This document shows, one piece after another, positions 54,603 through 61,656 of a stretch of DNA of 64,000 nucleotides. The translations under genes and the position numbers were made by a program. Under the pieces are notes generated by a model. That model saw only the letters and a list, made by a program, of their open reading frames with translations. It searched no databases and was not told the DNA's origin. Origin of the DNA: an uncultured Myxococcales bacterium (GTDB lineage: Bacteria > Myxococcota_A > UBA9042); contig CAIMLR010000047.1 of the NCBI GenBank assembly GCA_903842345.1, positions 310,001 through 374,000 of the forward strand, given 5' to 3'. How positions within the stretch are numbered: the stretch's first letter is position 1; each line of letters opens with the position of its first letter.

Positions 54603-55127
54603 ATGTTTGACGTCACAACACCCGGAATTAGCCTTGACCAGCTTCGGCTTGCCGGAGTGGTTGGCGCCAATGTCCGATTGTCCGAGATCCTGATGCGGAG
54701 CGGCCAGTGCGACTGGAAGGGGCCGCTTCGTCTGCGCGACGACATTGTCCTGAACATCCGCGCGACGTATGAATCGTCGTGGATGCTCCTCGACGACAAG
54801 ATTGTCGTCGTCACCCTGCACGCCATCGCGGCCGGCGCTCCCGCCGACGAACCGAGCAACCCGGCTTCTGAACCTGCGGGGATCAACGTCGACGCTGTGT
54901 TCGACCTGTACTACGAGCTGCTCGGCGCTCCCCCGCCGGAGGACAAGCGTGACGAGTTGTTCTCCGGCTTCGCCGCGGTCAATGGGCCGCTCAATGGCTG
55001 GCCGTACTTCCGCGAGTTTGTCGATAGCAGCGTCAGACGGCTGGGCGTGAATCGCGGCACGCTTCCGCTCTTTCGCGTTCCGAAGTTCCAGTCGCCCCCG
55101 CCGGCGCAGACTGACAAACCGAAGTGA
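54603..55127 (+). CDS. SecB-like chaperone of the toxin-antitoxin-chaperone operon
   Basis: 174 residues. The C-terminal region (LFSGFAAVNGPLNGWPYFREFVDSSVRRLGVNRGTLPLFRVP) matches the SecB signature in which a NAWPYxRE-type motif precedes the final strands. The N-terminal half has the four-strand pattern of SecB. In TAC systems such a protein protects the antitoxin from degradation. The ATG at 54603 follows GAAAGGA and lies 20 bases after the antitoxin. Confidence 0.75.
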   Translation: MFDVTTPGISLDQLRLAGVVGANVRLSEILMRSGQCDWKGPLRLRDDIVLNIRATYESSWMLLDDKIVVVTLHAIAAGAPADEPSNPASEPAGINVDAVFDLYYELLGAPPPEDKRDELFSGFAAVNGPLNGWPYFREFVDSSVRRLGVNRGTLPLFRVPKFQSPPPAQTDKPK

Positions 55128-55307
55128 GGATACGCGGACGGCGCGCCAAGTGGCAGTGAGGCACGCCTCGTATCAAGCCCCCGCGACTTTGGTGCGCGAC
55201 GCCTCAGCGCTTCGGTTGGGTGCGCTGGGCGAGACGTGACGTCCATCGGCATGCGACGCGAGCGACGACGTGCGTTGGGTGCCGGCGCGGCGGCGGACAG
55301 GAGTGTC

Positions 55308-56099
55308 ATGGACTTCCGGAACAGGAACACCAAGTCGTTCTCTGCGTTCTGCCGCGACCTGGGCACACCGTTGAACAACGTCAACTGGTCATGGAGCGCG
55401 CGCAACCCAGATTTGAAGCGTGCCGTGTTCACCATCTGGGCAGATCGGGTCGTCGACGGCGCCATAGTGCTGTGGGAGCCTGACAGTCCCCGCGCGACGC
55501 GCAACGGCGGCAAGGAGCTGAAGGCGATCGCGGACGAGGCTGTCGCAGGAGGCTACGAAGCGTTCGGTATTCTGTGCTACGTGGTCGACGCCAATGCCAG
55601 CCCACGTGTTCGCGGGTACTACGCGGATGACGTGCTGCTCGTGTTGCGCCTGACTTCGACCGCCGACCAAGTTGTGGCCCACATCGTTGGCGAAGTGTCG
55701 AGCAATGTGGCGCCCGGGCAGACACGGGCTCAGACGGTGCCGATGATGCGCGCACTGGACGACATCAGCGAGCCTCCGCTCGGCAACGCCGTCCCGGAGC
55801 GCATTGTGCAGCTTGGCAGCGGCTACCGGCGCGATGCGCGGGTGCGTGCGTACATCGTCCAACAGGCCAATGGGCGCTGCGAGTACTGCACCGAGCACGG
55901 CTTCACCCTACCGGATGGGCGGCGATACCTTGAAGCACATCACATCCTGGCGCTTTCGGCGTGGGGGCCGGACACGGTGGACAACGTCGTCGCGCTCTGT
56001 GCGAACCACCACCGTGAGGCGCATTTTGGGGGCAACGCTCTGCAGCTAAATGAAAAGCTCGCGACGCTCCCCGCGCGACGCCTTGGAGCCGCGCAGTGA
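55308..56099 (+). CDS. HNH endonuclease
   Basis: 263 residues. The C-terminal 80 residues form an HNH domain: NGRCEYCTEHG, then EAHHILALSAWGPDTVDNVVALCANHHREAHFG, which has the two CxxC pairs for zinc and the His-Asn-His catalytic residues. The N-terminal 180 residues form an unrecognised domain starting MDFRNRNTKSFSAF, perhaps a sensor. The ATG at 55308 follows AGGAG. The stop overlaps the GTG start of the following HEPN gene, so the two form a pair. Confidence 0.8.
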   Translation: MDFRNRNTKSFSAFCRDLGTPLNNVNWSWSARNPDLKRAVFTIWADRVVDGAIVLWEPDSPRATRNGGKELKAIADEAVAGGYEAFGILCYVVDANASPRVRGYYADDVLLVLRLTSTADQVVAHIVGEVSSNVAPGQTRAQTVPMMRALDDISEPPLGNAVPERIVQLGSGYRRDARVRAYIVQQANGRCEYCTEHGFTLPDGRRYLEAHHILALSAWGPDTVDNVVALCANHHREAHFGGNALQLNEKLATLPARRLGAAQ

Positions 56100-57505
56100 C
56101 GAACAAGGGCTCCGAGTTGCGGGCAACCATGGACACGCTGTTCTCAGAAAGCCAGCTCGCGCTCACTGCGCTCGATGCCGGCGATGCGCGCGCAGGCCTT
56201 CACGTCGTCAAGCCGTTGATTGAGGCGCTCGGACTGGTGAAGCAGGTCGAGAAGAAACAATTCGGCGACTCTCCGCCAGTGGTGCTGGCGCGGCAACTCC
56301 TGGAAAGACTCGGCGACTTGCATTGGCCGTTTGTCGTGCGCCTCGTGGACGCGCTCCGGGAAAAGCGCCTCACTGACTTCGCGATCCTGGCGGCGGTCAC
56401 AATGCAGCGCGCTCAGCTCGAGTCGAACGGCAACGACCACGACGGTACGCAGGCGCTCTACGAGGTGGCACGCCGGTGCTATGCGGCCGGGTTGGATGAC
56501 GAAGGCGCACGCCGTGCACAGGATGCTGCGGCGGACGCGCTCGTCGCGAAAGCCGAGTGGTTGGACCGGGCGTCGACGGGACCGAGCCTGCTTGCCATAT
56601 CGGCATACGCAGATGCGCTGAAGGCGCTCCGGATGTGCCGCGGGCGCCAAGATCTGCGGCAGCGTGTGCACCGCCGGCTGCTGGAACTTCAGGTTGATGT
56701 ACCGCGGTTCATGGGACGAGTCGAAGTGCCCTTCGACCTATCGAGGATTGCCAGCATGGTGCGCGACAAGCTCAAGAACTTGTCCCGACCGGACGCGATT
56801 GTGTGGCTTGCCGCAGAAGCCGCGTCGCTCGTGTCGCGGGACGGCCTCGAATCCACCGACGCTGGTGGCGTCTCCGGGCTTTTCGCCAACATCCCGACGG
56901 CCTGGTCCGCGAACGACGGCAGGACTGTCGCGACCACCAGCGGCACTGACGACGATGCGGTGTCCCAACTCGCGTTGACGCGGCTCTTGGTCAGCGGCGG
57001 AATCCTGGGCGCGGCCCTCGCGGTGTATCGCGAGCGCTTTGCCGACGAGACCGCAACGGCCGGCCTTCTGCCAGAGCCATGCGAACTGGTGCAGCCGGTG
57101 CGGCTTCAGAGCGTGGGCACCGCGGCAGTAGCCGGGCTTGAAGGAAACTGGGAGGTCGCGATGCCGCTGCTGTTCCCGCAGGTCGAGCACATCTTCCGCA
57201 CCATCCTGAGCAAGTCTGTCACGTTGTCGGACGAAAATCCGGATTTCCAGCGCTTTCCCGACCTCGGAGCGATGCTCAAGAAGTACGAGAAAGAGCTTGC
57301 TCAGGCGATTGGGGAGCGAGACGCCTTTGCATGGCGAATGCTGTGCGCGACCGCTGGTGGCGACAGACGCAACCGCGTGCTGCACGGGCTGGATGATGAC
57401 GCAAACCTTGGCGGTCCGCACGACCACGTTGTTTGGTGGCTCTTTCTGCGTTTGACGCTCTTCGGCGGTGACCCGCGCCGACAGACGGAACCCCCGCCTA
57501 CGTGA
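56096..57505 (+). CDS. HEPN-domain protein, DUF4209-like
   Basis: 469 residues. The C-terminus carries R-N-x3-H as RNRVLHGL (R425 to H430), followed by HDHVVWWLFLRLTLF, similar to the LRN-x2-HG region of DUF4209 proteins. The rest is alpha-helical with no known enzyme motif. HEPN domains are usually RNases activated in stress or infection. It starts with GTG overlapping the HNH gene, so the pair may form a two-component nuclease defence. Confidence 0.65.
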   Translation: MTNKGSELRATMDTLFSESQLALTALDAGDARAGLHVVKPLIEALGLVKQVEKKQFGDSPPVVLARQLLERLGDLHWPFVVRLVDALREKRLTDFAILAAVTMQRAQLESNGNDHDGTQALYEVARRCYAAGLDDEGARRAQDAAADALVAKAEWLDRASTGPSLLAISAYADALKALRMCRGRQDLRQRVHRRLLELQVDVPRFMGRVEVPFDLSRIASMVRDKLKNLSRPDAIVWLAAEAASLVSRDGLESTDAGGVSGLFANIPTAWSANDGRTVATTSGTDDDAVSQLALTRLLVSGGILGAALAVYRERFADETATAGLLPEPCELVQPVRLQSVGTAAVAGLEGNWEVAMPLLFPQVEHIFRTILSKSVTLSDENPDFQRFPDLGAMLKKYEKELAQAIGERDAFAWRMLCATAGGDRRNRVLHGLDDDANLGGPHDHVVWWLFLRLTLFGGDPRRQTEPPPT

Positions 57506-57627
57506 CCACGGGGCGGAGCGGCGAAAAAGTCGCTGCAGGTCTGCCCTTCTTGGCACTTACGAACACTACTTCTATCGCCTCAGCGCCTGACGCGGCTTCA
57601 GGTCCTGCGATGGCGACGTCGGTCCAG

Positions 57628-57643
57628 TTATCAGCACTGATAA
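57628..57643. promoter_or_regulatory. Island palindrome, copy 4 (TTATCAGCACTGATAA)
   Basis: A 16-bp site with perfect arms and CA at the centre, in the 288-base gap between the HEPN gene and the ubiquitin-like gene, 150 bases before the latter's ATG. The gap holds no other supported feature. Confidence 0.8.
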
Positions 57644-57793
57644 TAAACAGATCGAGAGCCTCGCGCCGCCACCACGGATGAATTGGCGGCCTTCTGCAAA
57701 AACGAGGGCAGTTCTTGGGATAAGAGCCGTGTGCCGGTGGAGTTCGCCGTCACGTAGTGCCCATTTCGTCCCATTTTCAGGAGCTTCTACACC

Positions 57794-58003
57794 ATGCAGA
57801 TCAAAATCCTCCGCCTCGGTCACTCCGCCCGCCATCACGAAGCCGCTGCCGGCGCCACCGTCGGTGAAGTCCTCGACGCCGTCGACCTGCCTGCCGCCGG
57901 CCACGCCATCTCGGTCAACGGCCTCGGCGCCAGCACGACCACCGGCCTCAGCGACGGTGACGTCGTCACGCTGGTCCCCAAGGTCGAGGGCGGCAGCAAG
58001 TAG
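57794..58003 (+). CDS. Ubiquitin-like modifier (beta-grasp, GG-SK end)
   Basis: 69 residues with the beta-grasp pattern of ThiS/MoaD/ubiquitin-like proteins: an opening MQIKILRLG strand, a helix with TVGEVLDAVDL, an AISVNGLGAS strand and a DGDVVTLVPKVEGGSK end. The Gly66-Gly67 pair is followed by Ser-Lys, so the modifier would need trimming to expose GG, and a JAMM peptidase is encoded two genes on. The ATG is preceded by CAGGAG. It is the first gene of the ubiquitin-like operon. ThiS or MoaD itself is unlikely, because no thiamine or molybdopterin gene is nearby. Confidence 0.8.
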   Translation: MQIKILRLGHSARHHEAAAGATVGEVLDAVDLPAAGHAISVNGLGASTTTGLSDGDVVTLVPKVEGGSK

Positions 58004-58034
58004 TCCCTGTCCCGCAACACGATTCGCCGCTGGG

Positions 58035-58058
58035 CCGCATCCGGTGCGTCCGGAGCGG
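58035..58058 (+). other. Intercistronic hairpin 1 (Ubl to E2)
   Basis: CCGC-A-TCCGG / CCGGA-GCGG with loop TGCGT: nine pairs and one bulge, ending 24 bases before the E2-like start. First of four such hairpins in this operon. Confidence 0.75.
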
Positions 58059-58082
58059 TTCGGCTGGCGGGGAGACAACGTC

Positions 58083-59099
58083 ATGCACCATTGTGACCAA
58101 ACCATGGCCGCGTACCTGCTCGACTGGCAGGCAAAGCTCGGCCTGGACATCCGCTACCAGCGCTGGAGTGCGCGCTACACGGACCCGGCGGCGTTTCGCC
58201 GCGAGATTGAACTGCTCGGCCCAATCGCGGGTACGGCAGACGAGTGCCGGCTGCCGTACAAGGACGGCGTCCAGACGGTCAACGTCGTGCACGGCCGGCC
58301 GCACACGGGCGAGCCGGTGGAGTTGGGTATCGACGGCGAGACGTTTGTCGTCGCGTCCGTTGAAGGGCGCCGTGTGCGCTTGGCGTTCGATCTGGAGCGC
58401 CTGTTTGAAGTGCCGGGCGAGATCCAGCCGGGCCTCATCTTGGAAGCCGTACTCGGCGCGGCGCTGCCTCTCGCGGCGACGTACATTCAGGGCTACGACT
58501 GGCAGCGCGAGAAGGCGGAGTTCTCATCGTGGATGGTGTCGTCGGTCGACGGCATGGTCCGCAACTGGAAGAACGCCATCCGCGACAACGAGTACGAAGC
58601 CAACCGGCTCACCAGCCAGATCTCCGGTCTGGTACGCAAGAACGGCGAGTTGCGCGAGCAGATTGTGGCGCTTGAAGCCACGACCCGCCCGGCGCAGGAA
58701 GTCAAAGCCGCGGAAGAGTTCGCGGCGCTGGTCAAGATGATGCCGTCACCGGTCGTCAGCGTCGAAGTCGACTACGGCAAGCTGAGCATCGTGCTCGAGC
58801 CGCTCACCTTGGAGCACGACAGCACCGACTACGCGATGGGCTCGTACACGCTGACGGTGACGGCCGACAAGGTGCACATCTGGTCGGACGGCGGCTTCAG
58901 CTACCCGCATCCGCACGTCAGCAGTGACGGCGTTCCGTGCTGGGGCAACCTCGGGCCGGGCATCGGCAAGCTGCTGGGCGAGGGCCAGTACGCGGCGTTG
59001 GTCAGTGTCATCATCGAGTTCCTGCACAGCTACAACGAGCGCGACGCCTACCGTCACATCGAGACCTGGTCTGAGGACTACAACAGCGACGACGATTAA
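58083..59099 (+). CDS. E2-like ubiquitin-conjugating protein with long N-terminal extension
   Basis: 338 residues. The C-terminal part has a UBC-type active site: HPHVSSDGVPCWGNL (H276, C286), matching the HPN-x4-5-G-x-C-L pattern of E2 enzymes with Cys286 as the thioester residue. It is followed by a helix like that after E2 cysteines (QYAALVSVIIEFLHSYNERDA). The first 210 residues are not recognised. They include a predicted coiled coil (about 150-210: WKNAIRDNEYEANRLTSQISG), so the E2 may be tethered to a target. A normal E2 is about 150-170 residues. The ATG at 58083 follows GGGGAG. Confidence 0.7.
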   Translation: MHHCDQTMAAYLLDWQAKLGLDIRYQRWSARYTDPAAFRREIELLGPIAGTADECRLPYKDGVQTVNVVHGRPHTGEPVELGIDGETFVVASVEGRRVRLAFDLERLFEVPGEIQPGLILEAVLGAALPLAATYIQGYDWQREKAEFSSWMVSSVDGMVRNWKNAIRDNEYEANRLTSQISGLVRKNGELREQIVALEATTRPAQEVKAAEEFAALVKMMPSPVVSVEVDYGKLSIVLEPLTLEHDSTDYAMGSYTLTVTADKVHIWSDGGFSYPHPHVSSDGVPCWGNLGPGIGKLLGEGQYAALVSVIIEFLHSYNERDAYRHIETWSEDYNSDDD

Positions 59100-59121
59100 C
59101 GTCGGACGCGCGAACAAGACG

Positions 59122-59158
59122 GCCCCGGCTGCCCGTGAAGTACGCGGACAGCTGGGGC
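59122..59158 (+). other. Intercistronic hairpin 2 (E2 to JAMM)
   Basis: GCCCCGGCTG (59122-59131) pairs with CAGCTGGGGC (59149-59158): ten pairs including one G-U, with a 17-base loop. It ends 13 bases before the GGAGG of the JAMM gene. Confidence 0.8.
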
Positions 59159-59179
59159 TTTGTCGCTTTTGGAGGCAGC

Positions 59180-59779
59180 ATGAAAGTGAAACAGAACCTG
59201 CGGGTTCGCATCGACGCAGACGCGATGGAGCGCATCTGGCACTGGACCGATTTGGCGGCCGGCGAGTTCTCCTGCCTGGGCACGGTCACGGACGACGTGC
59301 TCGTCGGCAACGTGCAGCTGTTCGACCAGATCTGCACGGCCGCCAGCACGGAGCTGGACCAGGAGGCGCTGGCGAAGTTTCTGGTCACCCACCCGGCGCC
59401 GCAGAACGTGCGGGCATGGTGCCATTCGCATGCACGTCTTGGAGTTTTTTGGTCGCAGCAGGACGAGGCGTGCATCGAGGGCCTGGCGAACGACCAGTGC
59501 CTCGTCAGCATCGTCGTCAACAAGAAGCGCGAGTTCAAGGCGCGGATCGACGTGTGGCAGCCGTTCCGGCTGACGTTCGACGACCTGCCGCTGGAGATCC
59601 GCCTTCCGGACCAGAACCTGCGCGGCGAGTGCGAACGGCTGTTCAACGCGCACGTGGTGGAGATGCAGCCGGTACTGATGCCGGACTGGCGCGGCGGTGT
59701 TCGGCAGCCGCAGCAACAGGGTCAACCGTATCGGGGCGGTTGGCAGGACTTTGACGACGACCTTGCGGACTGGAGGTAG
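59180..59779 (+). CDS. JAB/JAMM-family isopeptidase (deubiquitinase-like)
   Basis: 199 residues. The JAMM zinc site is complete: Glu29 in AAGEFSCLG, then H82-S-H84-x7-S92-x2-D95 in CHSHARLGVFWSQQDEA. Such metalloproteases trim ubiquitin-like precursors or remove them from targets. The C-terminal 50 residues are Gln/Gly/Asp-rich. ATG 59180 follows GGAGG. The gene sits directly before the E1, with 2 bases between. Processing of the GG-SK modifier is the likely job. Confidence 0.85.
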   Translation: MKVKQNLRVRIDADAMERIWHWTDLAAGEFSCLGTVTDDVLVGNVQLFDQICTAASTELDQEALAKFLVTHPAPQNVRAWCHSHARLGVFWSQQDEACIEGLANDQCLVSIVVNKKREFKARIDVWQPFRLTFDDLPLEIRLPDQNLRGECERLFNAHVVEMQPVLMPDWRGGVRQPQQQGQPYRGGWQDFDDDLADWR

Positions 59780-59781
59780 CG

Positions 59782-60405
59782 ATGAACTTTCACAGACAGC
59801 TTGACGTACTGGACGTGCCGCGGCTCGCGCGGACGCCCATCACGGTCATTGGCGCGGGCGCGGTGGGCAGCTTCACCGTGCTGGCGTTGGCGAAGTGCGG
59901 CGCCACCGACATCACGGTCTGGGACGACGACAGCGTCGAGAGCCACAACCTGCCGAACCAGTGGTACCGCCTCACGGACCTAGGGCGGCCAAAGGTGCAG
60001 GCATTGAAGGCGTTGGTGCTGGAGATGACGGGCGTGGACATCAAGGTCGCGCAGGAACGCTTCCAGGGCGACGGCGCGACTGAGGTGACGATCTGCTGCG
60101 TCGACAGCATGGACATCCGGATTGCGCTTTGGGGGCAACTTCATCCACGGCCAACGCTCTACGTTGACGCGCGGATGGGAGCTGAGGTCGGCAAGGTCAT
60201 GTGCGTGGGCGCGTTTGGAAGCTGGTATGAAGAAACGCTGCACCCCAGCTCTGAGGCTCACCGCGCACCCTGCACGGCGCGGGCGACCATGTATTGCGCC
60301 AGCGGCCTCGCAGCCTTCATCGCCGGCCAAGTGGCGAACTACGCCAGCGACCGGCCCACCCGGGAAGAGATGACCGTGGATTTTCACAACGGAATCATTC
60401 TCTAA
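59782..60405 (+). CDS. E1-like activating enzyme (ThiF/UBA family), short form
   Basis: 207 residues. The Rossmann motif TVIGAGAVGS (G24-x-G26-x2-G29) binds ATP. DDDSVESHNLPNQWYRLTDLGRPK has the Asp/Arg/Lys pattern of E1 adenylation sites. TICCVDSMDIRIAL carries the later conserved Asp, and YVDARMGAEVG follows. Candidate thioester cysteines are C164 (APCTARATMYC) and C172. It lacks a separate catalytic-cysteine or ubiquitin-fold domain, so it is a minimal E1. It should adenylate the GG end of the modifier and pass it on to the E2-like protein. Confidence 0.85.
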   Translation: MNFHRQLDVLDVPRLARTPITVIGAGAVGSFTVLALAKCGATDITVWDDDSVESHNLPNQWYRLTDLGRPKVQALKALVLEMTGVDIKVAQERFQGDGATEVTICCVDSMDIRIALWGQLHPRPTLYVDARMGAEVGKVMCVGAFGSWYEETLHPSSEAHRAPCTARATMYCASGLAAFIAGQVANYASDRPTREEMTVDFHNGIIL

Positions 60406-60417
60406 CCGGAGGTTCAC

Positions 60418-60504
60418 ATGACCAGGTTGTTCAAGGTGCTCTACGTCGTCGTTCGGGTGGTCTACGACCTCGCGATCCCGCCGAACAAGCGGCGCGAGCC
60501 GTAA
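60418..60504 (+). CDS. 28-residue hydrophobic peptide gene
   Basis: A short frame, ATG to TAA, encoding a mostly hydrophobic peptide with a basic tail (contains FKVLYVVVRVVYDLAIPPNK). A strong GGAGG lies 7 bases before the ATG, 12 bases after the E1 stop. Probably translated; function unknown. It is flanked by the E1 and hairpin 3, so it is part of this operon. Confidence 0.5.
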   Translation: MTRLFKVLYVVVRVVYDLAIPPNKRREP

Positions 60505-60516
60505 CACAAGCGGCAG

Positions 60517-60547
60517 GTCCGGGGCGGTCAAGTCGGCCGTTCCGGGC
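60517..60547 (+). other. Intercistronic hairpin 3
   Basis: CCGGGGCGG (60519-60527) pairs with CCGTTCCGG (60537-60545) through two G-U pairs, extended by two outer pairs; loop of 9. It is followed by GAGGAG and the next start. Confidence 0.75.
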
Positions 60548-60564
60548 TTTCCGCGAGGAGACCC

Positions 60565-60963
60565 ATGAAACCTTTAATAAAGGCGTCGGGTGACGTACTG
60601 GACGCGCTGACGGCGGGTCTGGACGTTGGCGGTGCGCGCAAGATCGACAACGGCGGCTACATGGCGGTGCATGTGGACCGGCTGAGCCTCGCGACCTTCA
60701 GCGTGGCCCACTACTTCCAGCAGAACGGCGACCAGGTGTGCGACCCGGACGGCGTGTTCCTGAGGACCGCCGCGGGCTGGCTGCCGGTGACGCTGCAGCT
60801 CAGCACGGGACATTACACGGTCGCCGTCGAACTGGACGGCGACGACAAGCCCACTGCTTGGCGTCCGCGGCAATACCGCGAGCTGCAAGCGTTTGCCGCG
60901 ATGTGGCTGCGCAACATCCGCGAGCAGCAAGGCGGCATCGCTAGGATTCTGACGAGCAAGTGA
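60565..60963 (+). CDS. DUF6908-like mobile-element protein
   Basis: 132 residues. The segments YMAVHVDRLSLATFSVAHYFQQNGDQVCDPDGVFL and PRQYRELQAFAAMWLRNIREQQGG resemble the DUF6908 family, known from integrative elements and plasmids with no assigned role. It is close to the recombination genes that follow. The ATG at 60565 follows GAGGAG. Confidence 0.6.
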   Translation: MKPLIKASGDVLDALTAGLDVGGARKIDNGGYMAVHVDRLSLATFSVAHYFQQNGDQVCDPDGVFLRTAAGWLPVTLQLSTGHYTVAVELDGDDKPTAWRPRQYRELQAFAAMWLRNIREQQGGIARILTSK

Positions 60964-60973
60964 GCAGGCGGCA

Positions 60974-61006
60974 CGGGCTTGCGTCGGACGTTCCGGCGCT
61001 GGCCCG
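60974..61006 (+). terminator. Intercistronic hairpin 4 with T-rich tail
   Basis: A two-part stem: CGGGC/GCCCG outside and GCGTCGGA/TCCGGCGC inside with a 3-base loop, followed by GCTTCTTTTAT. It looks like a weak terminator or attenuator placed before the Rad52-like gene. Confidence 0.65.
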
Positions 61007-61029
61007 CGCTTCTTTTATGGAGGTGTGAC

Positions 61030-61644
61030 ATGGACAACGACAAGATGCGGCTGCTGACGCGGCCGTTCAACGACATCAAGACGCGCCCCGGGCGCAACGG
61101 CCAGAGCATCAACTACGTGGAGGCGCACAGCATCGTGCAGCGCCTCAATGACGCGCTGGCGGGCGACTGGAGCTTCCGCGTGCTGGAGCGCGAGCTCCTC
61201 GACGGTGAGGTCATCGTGCTGGGCGAGCTGCGCGCGGGCGACGTGGTCAAGCAGGCGTTTGGCGGTTCGGAAGTGACCAAGACCCGCGACGGCAAGATCG
61301 TCAGCTTGGCCGATGACCTGAAGAGCGCCGCGACGGACGCGCTCAAGAAGGCGGCGACGCTGATGGGCGTGGCGCTGCAGCTGTACGGCGTGGAAGAGCC
61401 CGTGACGCCCAGCGTGCCTCGTTTGGTGCCGCCGGTGCAGGACGGCGACGAGCCGGATGTGCCGCCAAACAACCGCCTGACGCGCAAGCAAGCCGAGTTC
61501 ATCGCCCGGTTGGCGCGTGAACGCGGCATGGCGAAAGGCGAGGTGGACGCGCTGGCGCGTGAGCGGCACGGCACCGCGGCCAACTTCTTGAGCGTCAAAC
61601 AGGCGTCCGAGTTCATCAAACAGCTGCGGCAAGACGCGGCGTAA
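61030..61644 (+). CDS. Rad52/DdrA-family single-strand annealing protein
   Basis: 204 residues. The N-terminal region, from INYVEAHSIVQRLNDALAGDWSFRV through LADDLKSAATDALKKAATLMGVALQLYG, is the Rad52/Rad22 core found in phage recombinases and bacterial DdrA. The C-terminal 70 residues are a helical tail (RLTRKQAEFIARLARERG). It anneals single-stranded DNA during strand invasion-free recombination. The neighbouring nuclease is the likely resecting partner. ATG 61030 follows GGAGGTG. Confidence 0.8.
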   Translation: MDNDKMRLLTRPFNDIKTRPGRNGQSINYVEAHSIVQRLNDALAGDWSFRVLERELLDGEVIVLGELRAGDVVKQAFGGSEVTKTRDGKIVSLADDLKSAATDALKKAATLMGVALQLYGVEEPVTPSVPRLVPPVQDGDEPDVPPNNRLTRKQAEFIARLARERGMAKGEVDALARERHGTAANFLSVKQASEFIKQLRQDAA

Positions 61645-61656
61645 CGGGAGGTCGCG

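Noticed and set aside
57794-58003. Small GG-ending protein as ThiS or MoaD
   Set aside because: No thiamine or molybdopterin genes are nearby, and GG is followed by two residues, whereas ThiS/MoaD end in GG.
57794-60405. The ubiquitin-like cassette as part of type II CBASS
   Set aside because: No cyclic-nucleotide synthase (CD-NTase) or known CBASS effector is nearby, and a free Ubl with a GG-SK end is encoded, which CBASS lacks.
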